Source: Bacteroides neonati
GTDB lineage: Bacteria > Bacteroidota > Bacteroidia > Bacteroidales > Bacteroidaceae
NCBI RefSeq assembly: GCF_000499785.1
Contig: NZ_HG726020.1
Coordinates: 1 to 64,000, forward strand
Length of the DNA: 64,000 nucleotides
Direction: 5' to 3'
Part shown: positions 15,609 to 24,841 of the stretch, one piece after another
Layout: every line of letters begins with the position of its first letter
How positions within the stretch are numbered: position 1 is the stretch's first letter
The notes under the pieces: model-generated
Database searches by the model: none
Seen by the model: the letters and a program-made list of their open reading frames with translations, nothing else
Told to the model about the DNA's origin: nothing
Translations under genes and position numbers: made by a program

Positions 15609-17198
15609 TTACTTTAGCTTCTCGAAGTAAGGCAAACGGTCGAGCGGCACGTTAATCGTTATTTTCTTGGGGCCTTTGAAGGTTTTTCCTTCATCGTCCT
15701 TCCACCTGCCTTTGGGCAACATCACCGTGCGCGAAGTGCCCGAAGTAACCATCGGGGCAACGAGGTAGCGGTCGCCCAGCATAAACTGGTCTTTGCAGTC
15801 GATAAAGCCTTGGTGTGGATAGGCGTACTCCATATTCCGCAAGATGGGTTCGCCTGTCTGCGAAGCGAGTTTGGCTTGCTCGAGAATGTAGCCGCCCATC
15901 TGCTGGTGCAGGCGAGCAAACTTGGCACAGATGGCCGTATTCTCCTTACTCAAAATGCGCCACGGAGCTACCGAGAACTGCATCATCGGCATCATTGCGT
16001 GCACTTGGCAGGAGCGAACAATCAACTCTTCGTCGAACGTATTGACGTTAAGAAAAGCACCGAACTGTCCGCCTCCCACCATATCGGGGCAGGTATAGGC
16101 GTAGCCCATCAGTCCGGCTGCCGCCATATCGGGTATGAGTAGTTGGATGGCTCGCCACGAATAATCCTTGTCGCCCAAGCGTTGTACCAATGCCTGTCCA
16201 CCCAGTTTCCAAGCTGCACGCAGTTCGTTGTAAGGGAAGTCGAGCCCTACTTCCGCCCACTTTTCCATGAAGCGGTTGGCGTTGGCATCCTTTTCGTAAT
16301 AGGCATACTCACCATTCATATAACCCACATCTCCCCCATCGAATTTGAATCCGTCGATGCCATATTTGGCTTGGTTCTCGCGCAACTGTCCCTTAAGGTA
16401 GGTCACAGCTTCGGGATTGGTTACATCATAGCAAGCACTGTAGCCGTTCCACCAATGAATAATTGCGGTTCGGTTCGTCCCTTTCTCTTTGAGCAGGTAG
16501 CCTTTCTGCTCCAATAAACGAAACTCGGGACTATCGGCCGAAACGTAAGGCGATACCCAAAGCATCACTTTGAAGCCCATGCGGTGCAGCTCGTCGGTCA
16601 TGGCACGCGGATCGGGAAACTTCTCGGACTTGAAGTCGAAGTTGCCATAATAGCGCTGCCAATTATCATCGATCATAAAGACACCTTGGGGAAAACCATT
16701 GGCCACCGCCTTGTGGGCATAGTCCATAATGTCGGCCTGGTTCTGATTATACATCAGCTCAATCCACGTATTGTATTGGGGTAGTGAGAAGAAGGATTCT
16801 TCGGGTATCTTGCCCGACGGAGGAAAGTGTTTGGCAGATGCGGCCAAGTAGGCTTCCTTCAGTGTTTTGCCTCCAACGACAGGTGTCAGTTCCTCATAAT
16901 CGGAATAGATAAGCAACCGCCCGTCTTTAACCTCAAAGCGGAAGGGATGCTCAGACCAGATATAACGCCCTTCGGACGAAAGCATGAGTGGCACCACCTG
17001 GTTGTTCAGGTTATTACGTGCCATGTCTTGCATAGATAGCTTATCACTATATGGCATTTGATGCCCCAAAGCTACTAGTCCGCCCCACCAGCGTTCATTC
17101 TTAAGTGGTTCAATTACAGTGTTGTGTTTCACTTGTGCCTGCAAATAAGGTAAGCAAGCCAGTGCAATCATTAGAAATAATGTAATGTTTCGTTTCAT
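15609..17198 (-). CDS. Glycoside hydrolase family 31 enzyme, secreted
   Basis: The 529-residue protein has a signal peptide (LFLMIALACLPYLQAQ), then a GH31 (beta/alpha)8 barrel. The nucleophile region is GIDGFKFDGGDVGYM (aspartate of KFDGGD), an upstream substrate loop is GVFMIDDNWQRYYG, and the likely acid/base region is YTCPDMVGGGQFGAF. GH31 enzymes are alpha-glucosidases, alpha-xylosidases and relatives. This one is shorter than the classical types, so the substrate cannot be told. It has its own promoter and no SusCD partner next to it. Confidence 0.88.
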   Translation of the reverse strand: MKRNITLFLMIALACLPYLQAQVKHNTVIEPLKNERWWGGLVALGHQMPYSDKLSMQDMARNNLNNQVVPLMLSSEGRYIWSEHPFRFEVKDGRLLIYSDYEELTPVVGGKTLKEAYLAASAKHFPPSGKIPEESFFSLPQYNTWIELMYNQNQADIMDYAHKAVANGFPQGVFMIDDNWQRYYGNFDFKSEKFPDPRAMTDELHRMGFKVMLWVSPYVSADSPEFRLLEQKGYLLKEKGTNRTAIIHWWNGYSACYDVTNPEAVTYLKGQLRENQAKYGIDGFKFDGGDVGYMNGEYAYYEKDANANRFMEKWAEVGLDFPYNELRAAWKLGGQALVQRLGDKDYSWRAIQLLIPDMAAAGLMGYAYTCPDMVGGGQFGAFLNVNTFDEELIVRSCQVHAMMPMMQFSVAPWRILSKENTAICAKFARLHQQMGGYILEQAKLASQTGEPILRNMEYAYPHQGFIDCKDQFMLGDRYLVAPMVTSGTSRTVMLPKGRWKDDEGKTFKGPKKITINVPLDRLPYFEKLK

Positions 17199-17224
17199 CG
17201 TTAATCATTAGTATAAGTAAGTTG

Positions 17225-17232
17225 CAAATATA
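17225..17232 (-). promoter_or_regulatory. -7 box of the GH31 gene
   Basis: The minus strand reads TATATTTG, 27 nt before ATG 17198. Confidence 0.6.
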
Positions 17233-17381
17233 AGAAAATAATTCAGCTTCGTCGGTTACATCTCCGTTTGAGTATCGTTTTTGGCTGTCTCAGAAAAAGA
17301 AATCCGACAGTCTATCGGCGTTTCTTCTATCTTCGTCCGCGAAAATGAAGAAAAGAAGTCAAAACATCTATGATAATAATA

Positions 17382-18461
17382 ATGAAAACAATGACAATGA
17401 GAGTATGCCTATTTTTCTGTTTGGCCGCACTGCTATCTGCCTGCGGACAGACCAAAGAGAGTAAAAGCACCCAAACGTTATCTGTAAAAACAGCACAGGT
17501 AACAACACAGAGCAACGACGGTAACCGCGAATTTACCTTCATCTCCAAACCGGTGAAGACCACCGAACTCTCCTTTCGGGTGGGAGGTCCCATCGAACGG
17601 TTCGATGTGTATGCGGGTAACTACTACAAACGCGGCGAGGTAATTGCACAGATTGATCCTCGCGACTTCCGCATCCGTAAAGAACGTGCCGAAGCCATTT
17701 ACAGTCAGGCAAAGGCAGAGTTCGGACGTATAGAAACACTGTACGAGAAGAACAACCTCTCGGCGAGTGCCTACGAAAAGGCGCGTGCCGACTATACCGC
17801 AGCCAAAACAGCTTTCGAAACAGCCACCAACGAACTGAACGATACCCGCCTGATTGCCCCCTTCAACGGATATGTAGGCGAGGTTTACATCGAGAAGTAT
17901 CAGGACGTTAAAGCTACGCAACCGATCATCTCGTTCATCGACATCGACCAGTTGAAGATCGAAACATTCGTAACACAAGACATCGCCTTCGGTTCGCAAA
18001 AGCCAACCGAAGTAAGCTTGCGCTTTGATGCAGACCCTTCGCACACCTACACCGCCAAAGTGGTCGAGATATCGAAAAGTACCATGCGCAACAACATCTC
18101 GTACCTGCTTACCGCGCTGCTACCCAACAAAGACGGAAAGCTGTTGGGCGGAATGCCGGGCAAGGTCGTATTCGACACCACATCCAAAGATACGGCAGAG
18201 GCGGTAGGAGCGCAACAAATACTTACGATTCCTCAGATCGCTCTTTGTCACCGACCTTCGGAGAGCACGTATGTGTGGGTAGTCAACCCCACCGACGGCA
18301 AGGTGAGCAAGCGCAGTGTCACTGCAGGCGATTTGCTTCCGGGCGGACAGGTAGCCATTACGAACGGCCTTGCCCTGCATGAAACGGTAGCTACCAGCGG
18401 TTTGCGTTTTCTATCGGATGGAGCCACCGTGGTGGCATTGTCTCCTGTAACAACCCATTAA
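17382..18461 (+). CDS. RND efflux periplasmic adaptor lipoprotein
   Basis: The 359-residue membrane-fusion protein starts at ATG 17382 (17370 also possible) and has a lipobox LLSAC. It shows the biotinyl-lipoyl-like half motifs (VGGPIERFDVYAGNYYKRGE, LIAPFNGYVGEVYIEKYQDV), a helical hairpin between them (ERAEAIYSQAKAEFGRIETL), then beta-barrel domains. It bridges the inner-membrane pump and the outer-membrane channel. It is the first of three adjacent genes encoding a complete tripartite system. Confidence 0.9.
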   Translation: MKTMTMRVCLFFCLAALLSACGQTKESKSTQTLSVKTAQVTTQSNDGNREFTFISKPVKTTELSFRVGGPIERFDVYAGNYYKRGEVIAQIDPRDFRIRKERAEAIYSQAKAEFGRIETLYEKNNLSASAYEKARADYTAAKTAFETATNELNDTRLIAPFNGYVGEVYIEKYQDVKATQPIISFIDIDQLKIETFVTQDIAFGSQKPTEVSLRFDADPSHTYTAKVVEISKSTMRNNISYLLTALLPNKDGKLLGGMPGKVVFDTTSKDTAEAVGAQQILTIPQIALCHRPSESTYVWVVNPTDGKVSKRSVTAGDLLPGGQVAITNGLALHETVATSGLRFLSDGATVVALSPVTTH

Positions 18462-18476
18462 ACCCCTAAGAACTCA

Positions 18477-21400
18477 ATGAAGTTAGTTAAATATTTCTTG
18501 CAGAAGAAATCGGTTACGATTCTGCTGCTCATACTCATCGCTGCGGGAGGCATCTTCTCCTACATAAAGATGGGTAAATTGGAGGACGCCCCCTTCACCA
18601 TCAAGCAAGCACTCGTGGTGACTCCCTATCCGGGAGCATCGCCCATGGAAGTACAAACACAAGTGACCGACGTACTCGAAGAGGCCATACAAAGCCTGGG
18701 CGAACTGTACTACCTGAAAACAGAGAATCGCGCCGGACTCTCCAAAATCACTGTTTATGTGAAGAAAGAGACGCGTGCCGAGGAGATGCAACAACTCTGG
18801 GACAAACTGCGCCGAAAGGTAGGCGATGTACAATCGAAGCTACCTGCAGGAGCGGGAACATCGGTCGTTAATGACGACTTTGGCGATGTACTCGGTGTGT
18901 TCTACGGCATTACCGGTCAAGGAGCTACCTATCGCGAACTCGAGACGGAGGCCAAACGCCTCAAAAACGAGCTGCTTAAAGTGAAAGATGTGGCTAAGGT
19001 AGAGATATACGGCGTACAGTCGCCCACGATCAACATCACCCTCTCTCCTGCCGTGATGGCACGCAGCGGTATCACCACAGCCGATATTGCCCGCGCATTC
19101 GAGGCACAGAACAAGGTGGTCGATGCCGGTGGCATTGATACCGACAGAAACCGTGTACGCATCGAGTCGACCGGAAACTTCTATTCGCTCGACGATATCC
19201 GCGAACTGACTATTGTTTCGCGCAGTGGCGAACACTTCCGCTTGGCAGATATCGCTGCTATCGAAGAGGGCTATCTCACTCCGGCGAGCAATAAGATGCG
19301 CATCAACGGACAAGAGGCCGTAGGTGTAGCCATCTCGACAGTGCCCACGGGCAACGTAGTTGATATGGCACGTCTGGTCAAGACACAGACCGAAGAGTTT
19401 GTAAAGACGATGCCCGAAGGATATACGCTCGATGCCCTCTACGATCAGGGATACGAGTCGGATGTAGCCAATCAAGGATTCATTCTCAACCTGATTATCT
19501 CGGTTATTACCGTAGTGGCCATCTTACTGTTCTTCATCGGTCTGAAAAACGGGCTCTTGGTAGGTAGCGGACTGATCTTCTCGATCTTTGCCACACTCAT
19601 TGTGATGATGGCGGGTGGCATTGCCCTGCAACGTATGTCGTTGGCAGCCATTATCATCGCCATGGGTATGTTGGTAGACAACGCCATTGTAGTGTCCGAC
19701 TCGGCACTGGTCAATATGCAACGCGGCATGCGTAAGCGGGTGGCGATTCTGCGTGCCTGTTCTTCTACCGCCCTGCCGTTGCTGGCGGCTACGGTGATTG
19801 CGATTCTGACCTTCCTGCCCATCTACTACTCACCGCATATCACGGGCGAGCTGCTCTCCTCACTGGTGATTGTCATCGGCGTATCGTTGATGTTCTCGTG
19901 GGTGTTTGCCCTGACACAAACGCCATTCGTTATTCAGGAGTTTGTGCGCCGTCCGCGACGCGACGAACTAAAGGGCGAGTTGTTTAACAGTAAGTACTTC
20001 AACAAATTCCGTGAGGCGTTGCACTTCGTGATCCGTCACCGCGTGGTCACGATCGGCTTGATGGTCGCACTGCTGGTGGTATCGGCATGGAGTTTTAAAT
20101 TCATCCCGAAAGTCTTTGTTCCGGCACTCGACAAGCAGTATTTCACCATCGATATGTGGCTGCCCGAAGGCACACGCATCGAGGAAACCGACCGTATCGC
20201 TACTTCCATTGCCGATTATGTTCAATCGCATCCCGAGGTAGAGATGATCTCGACCTATATCGGACGCACACCTCCGCGCTACTACCTCGCCAACGTAGCT
20301 TTCGGCCCGCAACCGAACTACGCACAGGTATTGGTGAAATGTAAAACCTCGAAGGAGTCGCGCAAATTGAACCAAGAGTTGCAAAACTCCATCCCCAAGG
20401 AGTTTCCCGAAGCCTTTGTCAAAGTAAACCGCTTTGAACTGAGCCCGCTTACAGAAGCCTTGATCGAAGCTCGCTTTCTGGGACCCGATGCAGCCGTACT
20501 CGACTCACTCACGAATCAGGCCATTGAAATTATGCGCAAGAATCCGAAGGTAGCCAATGCCCGCAACGAATGGGGCAACCAAACGATGGTGATCCGTCCG
20601 GTATACGATCCGGTCAAAGCCGGCGAGTTGGGTATTAGCAAGGCTTCGATGATGGAGTCGGTCAAAGCACTGAGCGACGGACTGCCGGTAGGAATCTATC
20701 GCGACAATGAGAAGAAAGTACCGGTACTGCTCAAAGCAGACGGAGCAGCGGTAATCAATGCCCGCTCACTGGGCGATTATGCCGTATGGAACGGCGACCG
20801 CTCTGCCCCACTCTCTCAGGTGACGAGTGAGATCAAAACGACTTGGGAGTTTCCGCAGGTGCGCACTTACAACCGACAGCTATCCATGGCTGCCATGTGT
20901 GGTGTTCAACCCGGTAGCACGATGGCCGAGGTACACTCGGAGATACGTGCGGAGATAGAAGCGATGAAACTGCCCGATGGCTATACCTTCTTCTGGGACT
21001 CTCAGTACAAAGACCAAAAGGAAGGGGTAGAAGCACTTGCCACCTTCTTCCCACTTGCCTTTATCCTATTGGTGGTGATTCTGGTCGCGCTGTTCGGTAA
21101 CTTCCGCGAACCGATTATCATCCTTTGCATCCTTCCGCTATCGCTCATCGGTGTGGCTGTGGGTATGCTGCTTACCGGGTTCGAGTTTGGCTTCTTCCCC
21201 ATTGCCGGATGGTTGGGATTGATGGGTATGATTATCAAGAACGTCATCGTACTCATCGACGAGATCAATGTACAGCATCGCGCCGGAACAGACCTGTACA
21301 ACTCGATCATCGAAGCTACCGTATCGCGTACCAAGCCGGTATTAATGGCAGCATCGACTACGGTACTGGGCATGATTCCGTTGCTGTTCGACATCGCTTT

Positions 21401-21512
21401 CGAAGGCATGGCAGCAACAATCATCTTCGGACTGACGTTTGCCACACTGCTCACGCTGTTCGTAACTCCGGCACTCTACGCACTGTTCTATAAAGTAAAG
21501 CGGTGCAAGTAA
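18477..21512 (+). CDS. RND multidrug efflux permease (AcrB/HAE1-type)
   Basis: The 1011-residue protein has the RND layout: a first transmembrane helix (KKSVTILLLILIAAGGIFSY), a large periplasmic loop, transmembrane segments with LIVMMAGGIALQRMSLAAI and GMLVDNAIVVSDSALVNM, a second periplasmic loop, and a last group with KNVIVLIDEINVQHRAG. The aspartates of VDNAIVVSD are the expected proton-relay residues. It exports small hydrophobic compounds using the proton gradient. It starts 15 nt after the adaptor gene. Confidence 0.93.
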   Translation: MKLVKYFLQKKSVTILLLILIAAGGIFSYIKMGKLEDAPFTIKQALVVTPYPGASPMEVQTQVTDVLEEAIQSLGELYYLKTENRAGLSKITVYVKKETRAEEMQQLWDKLRRKVGDVQSKLPAGAGTSVVNDDFGDVLGVFYGITGQGATYRELETEAKRLKNELLKVKDVAKVEIYGVQSPTINITLSPAVMARSGITTADIARAFEAQNKVVDAGGIDTDRNRVRIESTGNFYSLDDIRELTIVSRSGEHFRLADIAAIEEGYLTPASNKMRINGQEAVGVAISTVPTGNVVDMARLVKTQTEEFVKTMPEGYTLDALYDQGYESDVANQGFILNLIISVITVVAILLFFIGLKNGLLVGSGLIFSIFATLIVMMAGGIALQRMSLAAIIIAMGMLVDNAIVVSDSALVNMQRGMRKRVAILRACSSTALPLLAATVIAILTFLPIYYSPHITGELLSSLVIVIGVSLMFSWVFALTQTPFVIQEFVRRPRRDELKGELFNSKYFNKFREALHFVIRHRVVTIGLMVALLVVSAWSFKFIPKVFVPALDKQYFTIDMWLPEGTRIEETDRIATSIADYVQSHPEVEMISTYIGRTPPRYYLANVAFGPQPNYAQVLVKCKTSKESRKLNQELQNSIPKEFPEAFVKVNRFELSPLTEALIEARFLGPDAAVLDSLTNQAIEIMRKNPKVANARNEWGNQTMVIRPVYDPVKAGELGISKASMMESVKALSDGLPVGIYRDNEKKVPVLLKADGAAVINARSLGDYAVWNGDRSAPLSQVTSEIKTTWEFPQVRTYNRQLSMAAMCGVQPGSTMAEVHSEIRAEIEAMKLPDGYTFFWDSQYKDQKEGVEALATFFPLAFILLVVILVALFGNFREPIIILCILPLSLIGVAVGMLLTGFEFGFFPIAGWLGLMGMIIKNVIVLIDEINVQHRAGTDLYNSIIEATVSRTKPVLMAASTTVLGMIPLLFDIAFEGMAATIIFGLTFATLLTLFVTPALYALFYKVKRCK

Positions 21513-21537
21513 GAATCATCTATTATAGAGAACTAAC

Positions 21538-22836
21538 ATGAAAAAAAATATCACTCTCTTCTTCCTGCTGCTCACCACATCGGTGGTAGCACAGGAGACG
21601 GATTTACAAAAGAGCTATCGCAACGCCGCACTGGACTATAATCAAGATGTACGGGCAGCGCAGCGCAACATCAACATCGGCAAGGAACAGGAGCAATCGG
21701 CTCGTGCCGACTATAAGCCGAAACTATCGGCAGGTGCGAACTTTAACTATACAGGCAATCCGATGGAGCTATCCATCGGGCTGCCGGGCATGGAAGCGCC
21801 CGTTAGCTTTCAAGGACGCGACCTGACCTACGGTGCTTCGCTCTCACTGGTTCAGCCTATCTATACCGGCGGACGCATTAGCGAGACCGTACGCATGGCC
21901 GAGCATCAAACGAGTCTGGCCTCGAACCAAATGGAAGCCGTCAAAGCAGACATTGCCTATACAGCCGATGCGCGCTACTGGAACACGGTAGCTTCGGCCG
22001 AGGTAACCAACATTACCCGTCGTTTTCGTCAGTCGGTAGCACAGCTCACCGAGGTGATTCGCGAACGGGTCGAGGTACAACTCATCAACCGCAACGACCT
22101 GTTGATGGCGGAGGTGAAGCTCAACGAAGCCGATTATCAGTTGATGAAAGCACAGAACCAATACGAGGTGGCACGCATGGCCATGAACTCTTTTGCCGGT
22201 GCTCCGCTCGACGAGCAGCTACCGACAGACAGCATCGTTCCGGCTATCTATACACCCGAATCACTACCTGTGCCCGATTCGGAATGGGCAGCCAACCGCC
22301 CCGAGTTGCGCATGGCTCAAGATCGTATTGCCATTCAGGAATCGGCATTGAAGCTGAACGATGCCCGGTTCAAGCCACAATTCTTTGTGGGAGTAGATGG
22401 TAGTTATTCCTCGCCCGGATATAATTTTAATAAAGACCTCGACCCCAACTATGCCGTCTATGCCAAGGTAAGTGTACCACTCTGGGAGTGGGGCAAGCGA
22501 CGGAGCGAGAAGCGTGCATCGAACTTTCGGGTGGATATAGCACGCGATAATTACAGCAAGGTGAACGATGCCGTAGGACTCGAAGTGCAATCGAGCTACT
22601 ACAACTACACCCAAGCGGTAGAACGGGTAACGCTGACCGAAAACTCATTGACCAAAGCACGCGAGAATGAGCAGTTAGCTCTCGAACGCTATCAGGAAGG
22701 GAAGATATCCATCACCGAAGTACTCGATGCACAGATCTATCACCAAACGGCACAGATCAACGCCGTACAGTCACGCCTGAACGCACAGGTATCGTATTCG
22801 GAATATGTACGGGCGTTGGGAATAACGAAGTTTTAA
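21538..22836 (+). CDS. TolC-family outer-membrane efflux protein
   Basis: The 432-residue protein has a signal peptide (LFFLLLTTSVVAQ) and the TolC two-repeat layout of long coiled-coil helices and short barrel segments (SLVQPIYTGGRISETVRMAE, LALERYQEGKISITEVLDAQ). It forms the exit duct for the RND pump encoded just upstream (25-nt gap). Confidence 0.9.
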   Translation: MKKNITLFFLLLTTSVVAQETDLQKSYRNAALDYNQDVRAAQRNINIGKEQEQSARADYKPKLSAGANFNYTGNPMELSIGLPGMEAPVSFQGRDLTYGASLSLVQPIYTGGRISETVRMAEHQTSLASNQMEAVKADIAYTADARYWNTVASAEVTNITRRFRQSVAQLTEVIRERVEVQLINRNDLLMAEVKLNEADYQLMKAQNQYEVARMAMNSFAGAPLDEQLPTDSIVPAIYTPESLPVPDSEWAANRPELRMAQDRIAIQESALKLNDARFKPQFFVGVDGSYSSPGYNFNKDLDPNYAVYAKVSVPLWEWGKRRSEKRASNFRVDIARDNYSKVNDAVGLEVQSSYYNYTQAVERVTLTENSLTKARENEQLALERYQEGKISITEVLDAQIYHQTAQINAVQSRLNAQVSYSEYVRALGITKF

Positions 22837-22877
22837 AATTCTGTGTACAGCAGAGATGTGCATAGATTAAAAAGGAG

Positions 22878-22885
22878 TATATTTG
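22878..22885 (+). promoter_or_regulatory. -7 box before the sensor kinase gene
   Basis: TATATTTG lies 49 nt before ATG 22934. It overlaps the in-frame ATG at 22883, ruling that out as the start, and shows that the regulators can be expressed apart from the pump genes. Confidence 0.55.
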
Positions 22886-22933
22886 TCACTTACAATTCAT
22901 ACAGTTATCAGTCACCTTCAATACATACCGTTC

Positions 22934-23983
22934 ATGAAATTAGCCCGCAACCACCGTTACAACCATTGGATGGAATTCCTGCTCTTCTCGGGCATGGGTT
23001 GCTTCTCGTACCTGTTTCTGGTGATTTATACCGACCTGCAAAGTCGCACGCATGTTGACCTCACAGCACCGTGGGCATTCCTTGTCGTGGTCTTCGTGTT
23101 CAACTGCATCGGCTTCAGCATCATGCAGATCAATAGGTGGTGGAAACGGGATTATATGTTTCTGGCACAGAACCGACGCCGGTTGGTGGCGTATTATGTA
23201 TTGATGGCGGCCTCGCTGTTTCTGCTCAATTATTTGTTGTTGGTTACGGTAAAGTGGACTGTTAACATACCCCACCCCTGGCACTTTGTCTGGTCGGGGG
23301 TACGCATGCTGGCTATTATCTGGTTGGTGGAGTTGGTGGTGGTCAGCCTGACAATGGCCAACAGTTTTTATCGGCATCTCATCGTGCTCTACCAACGCAA
23401 TACACAGCTCGAAGAGAGTTCGGTCAAAGCACAATATACTGCACTACAGAGCCAGCTAAACCCGCACTTTCTGTTCAACAGCCTCAATACGCTCATCTCC
23501 GAGATACGTTACAGTCCGGCCAATGCGGAGTTGTTCACGCAACACCTGTCCGATGTGTATCGCTACATCCTGCGGTGTCAGGAGCAGCGGGTCGTTACGT
23601 TGCGTTCCGAACTGGGCTTTCTCGACTCGTATATCTTCCTGCACCAGGTGCGGTTGGGCGACTGCATACACATCGACAACCAAGTGCCCGAATGTTGGTG
23701 GGAATCCAAGATTCCCCCCCTCACCCTGCAACTGCTTGCCGAGAATGTAATCAAGCACAACACCATTCACGGAGGCAAGCCAATGACCATCCGCCTGACA
23801 TACTCGCCCGAAGAGGGGTTATTGATAATGGAAAATCGTATCAGCCCCAAGAAGTGCCACACCACTTCGGGGGTAGGATTGAAGAACCTCTCGGCTCGAT
23901 ATAAGCTCATTTGCAATCAGCCGATCATTATTAGTACCGAAAATGAATGTTTCACCGTTAAATGCCCACTACTCAATGAATAA
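22934..23983 (+). CDS. LytS-type sensor histidine kinase
   Basis: The 349-residue protein has four predicted transmembrane segments (MEFLLFSGMGCFSYLFLVIY, WAFLVVVFVFNCIGFSI, YYVLMAASLFLLNYLLL, VRMLAIIWLVELVVVSLTM). A His_kinase (PF06580) domain follows: ALQSQLNPHFLFNSLNTL, with the phospho-acceptor histidine in NPHFLFN, then a short ATPase part (PPLTLQLLAENVIKHNTIHG). It is paired with the LytTR regulator, which overlaps its 3' end by 8 nt. Its place behind the pump operon suggests that it controls that pump, but this is inference. Confidence 0.9.
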   Translation: MKLARNHRYNHWMEFLLFSGMGCFSYLFLVIYTDLQSRTHVDLTAPWAFLVVVFVFNCIGFSIMQINRWWKRDYMFLAQNRRRLVAYYVLMAASLFLLNYLLLVTVKWTVNIPHPWHFVWSGVRMLAIIWLVELVVVSLTMANSFYRHLIVLYQRNTQLEESSVKAQYTALQSQLNPHFLFNSLNTLISEIRYSPANAELFTQHLSDVYRYILRCQEQRVVTLRSELGFLDSYIFLHQVRLGDCIHIDNQVPECWWESKIPPLTLQLLAENVIKHNTIHGGKPMTIRLTYSPEEGLLIMENRISPKKCHTTSGVGLKNLSARYKLICNQPIIISTENECFTVKCPLLNE

Positions 23984-24770
23984 TCAACTACACGTCGCCA
24001 TCATTGAAGACGAAATACCGGCAGCCCGGCTGCTTCATCAAATGCTCATCGCACTACGCCCGGAATGGGAAATCACGATTCTGCCCGGCAATATCGAAGA
24101 GTCGGTCGAGTGGTTCGGTTCGCACCCTCACCCCGATCTGCTGTTTCTTGATATCCAACTCACGGATGGAAACTCTTTCTTATTCGTTGAACAGGCGCGT
24201 CCCGAAAGCTGCATTGTATTCACCACCGCTTATGACGAATATGCCGTGCAGGCCTTCTCGGTCAACAGTATCGACTATCTGCTCAAACCCATTCATCAGG
24301 AACGCCTGATCGAAACCCTACAACGCTTCGAAGCCTCGATGGAGATGAAACTGGCTTTCGACGCCCAAGGAGCACAACAACAGCACCAAATGTTGGAGGT
24401 GCTGCAAAGCCTCTCATCGCCCAACAAGAAGTATCGCACACGCTTTCTGATATCGGGGGGCGACAAGCTCTTCACCTTACAGGTAAGCGATATCGCCTAT
24501 TTCTATTCGGAGAATAAGGTGACCTTTGCCGTGACCCGGCAACAGAAAGAACATATCATCGACCTATCACTCGATCGATTGAGTGAACAGCTCGATCCCG
24601 ATCTCTTCTTCCGTAGCAACCGGCAAACCATTTTAAGTATCGATGCCATTCAGCGTATCGAGCCTTATTTTCTGGGCAAGGCCATTGTACACGTAGTGCC
24701 GCCGTTCAAAGACAAGATCATTATCAGTAAAGAAAAAATAGCCAGTTTTAAGTTGTGGCTTAATTATTAA
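23976..24770 (+). CDS. LytTR-family response regulator
   Basis: The 264-residue protein starts at ATG 23976, overlapping the kinase stop. The receiver domain (about 1-125) has the acidic pair in VAIIEDE, phospho-acceptor LLFLDIQLTDG and the lysine of SIDYLLKPIHQERL. The C-terminal LytTR DNA-binding domain (about 160-264) includes IAYFYSENKVTFAV and FFRSNRQTILSIDAI. It binds direct repeats at target promoters once phosphorylated by its partner kinase. Confidence 0.92.
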   Translation: MNNQLHVAIIEDEIPAARLLHQMLIALRPEWEITILPGNIEESVEWFGSHPHPDLLFLDIQLTDGNSFLFVEQARPESCIVFTTAYDEYAVQAFSVNSIDYLLKPIHQERLIETLQRFEASMEMKLAFDAQGAQQQHQMLEVLQSLSSPNKKYRTRFLISGGDKLFTLQVSDIAYFYSENKVTFAVTRQQKEHIIDLSLDRLSEQLDPDLFFRSNRQTILSIDAIQRIEPYFLGKAIVHVVPPFKDKIIISKEKIASFKLWLNY

Positions 24771-24793
24771 CAGTCTGATATAGATAGTATTTA

Positions 24794-24840
24794 CTCATTA
24801 TTTTGTATCTTTATCCCTCGCAAAGATACAAAATAATGAG
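24794..24840. repeat. Perfect 19-bp inverted repeat overlapping a start codon
   Basis: The arms at 24794-24812 and 24822-24840 are exact reverse complements, separated by the 9-nt loop ATCCCTCGC. The left arm contains TATCTTT (promoter-like) and the right arm contains an in-frame ATG at 24836; the ATG at 24842 begins just outside. It could be a terminator for the regulator gene, an operator, or an RNA hairpin controlling translation. Confidence 0.8.
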
Positions 24841-24841
24841 T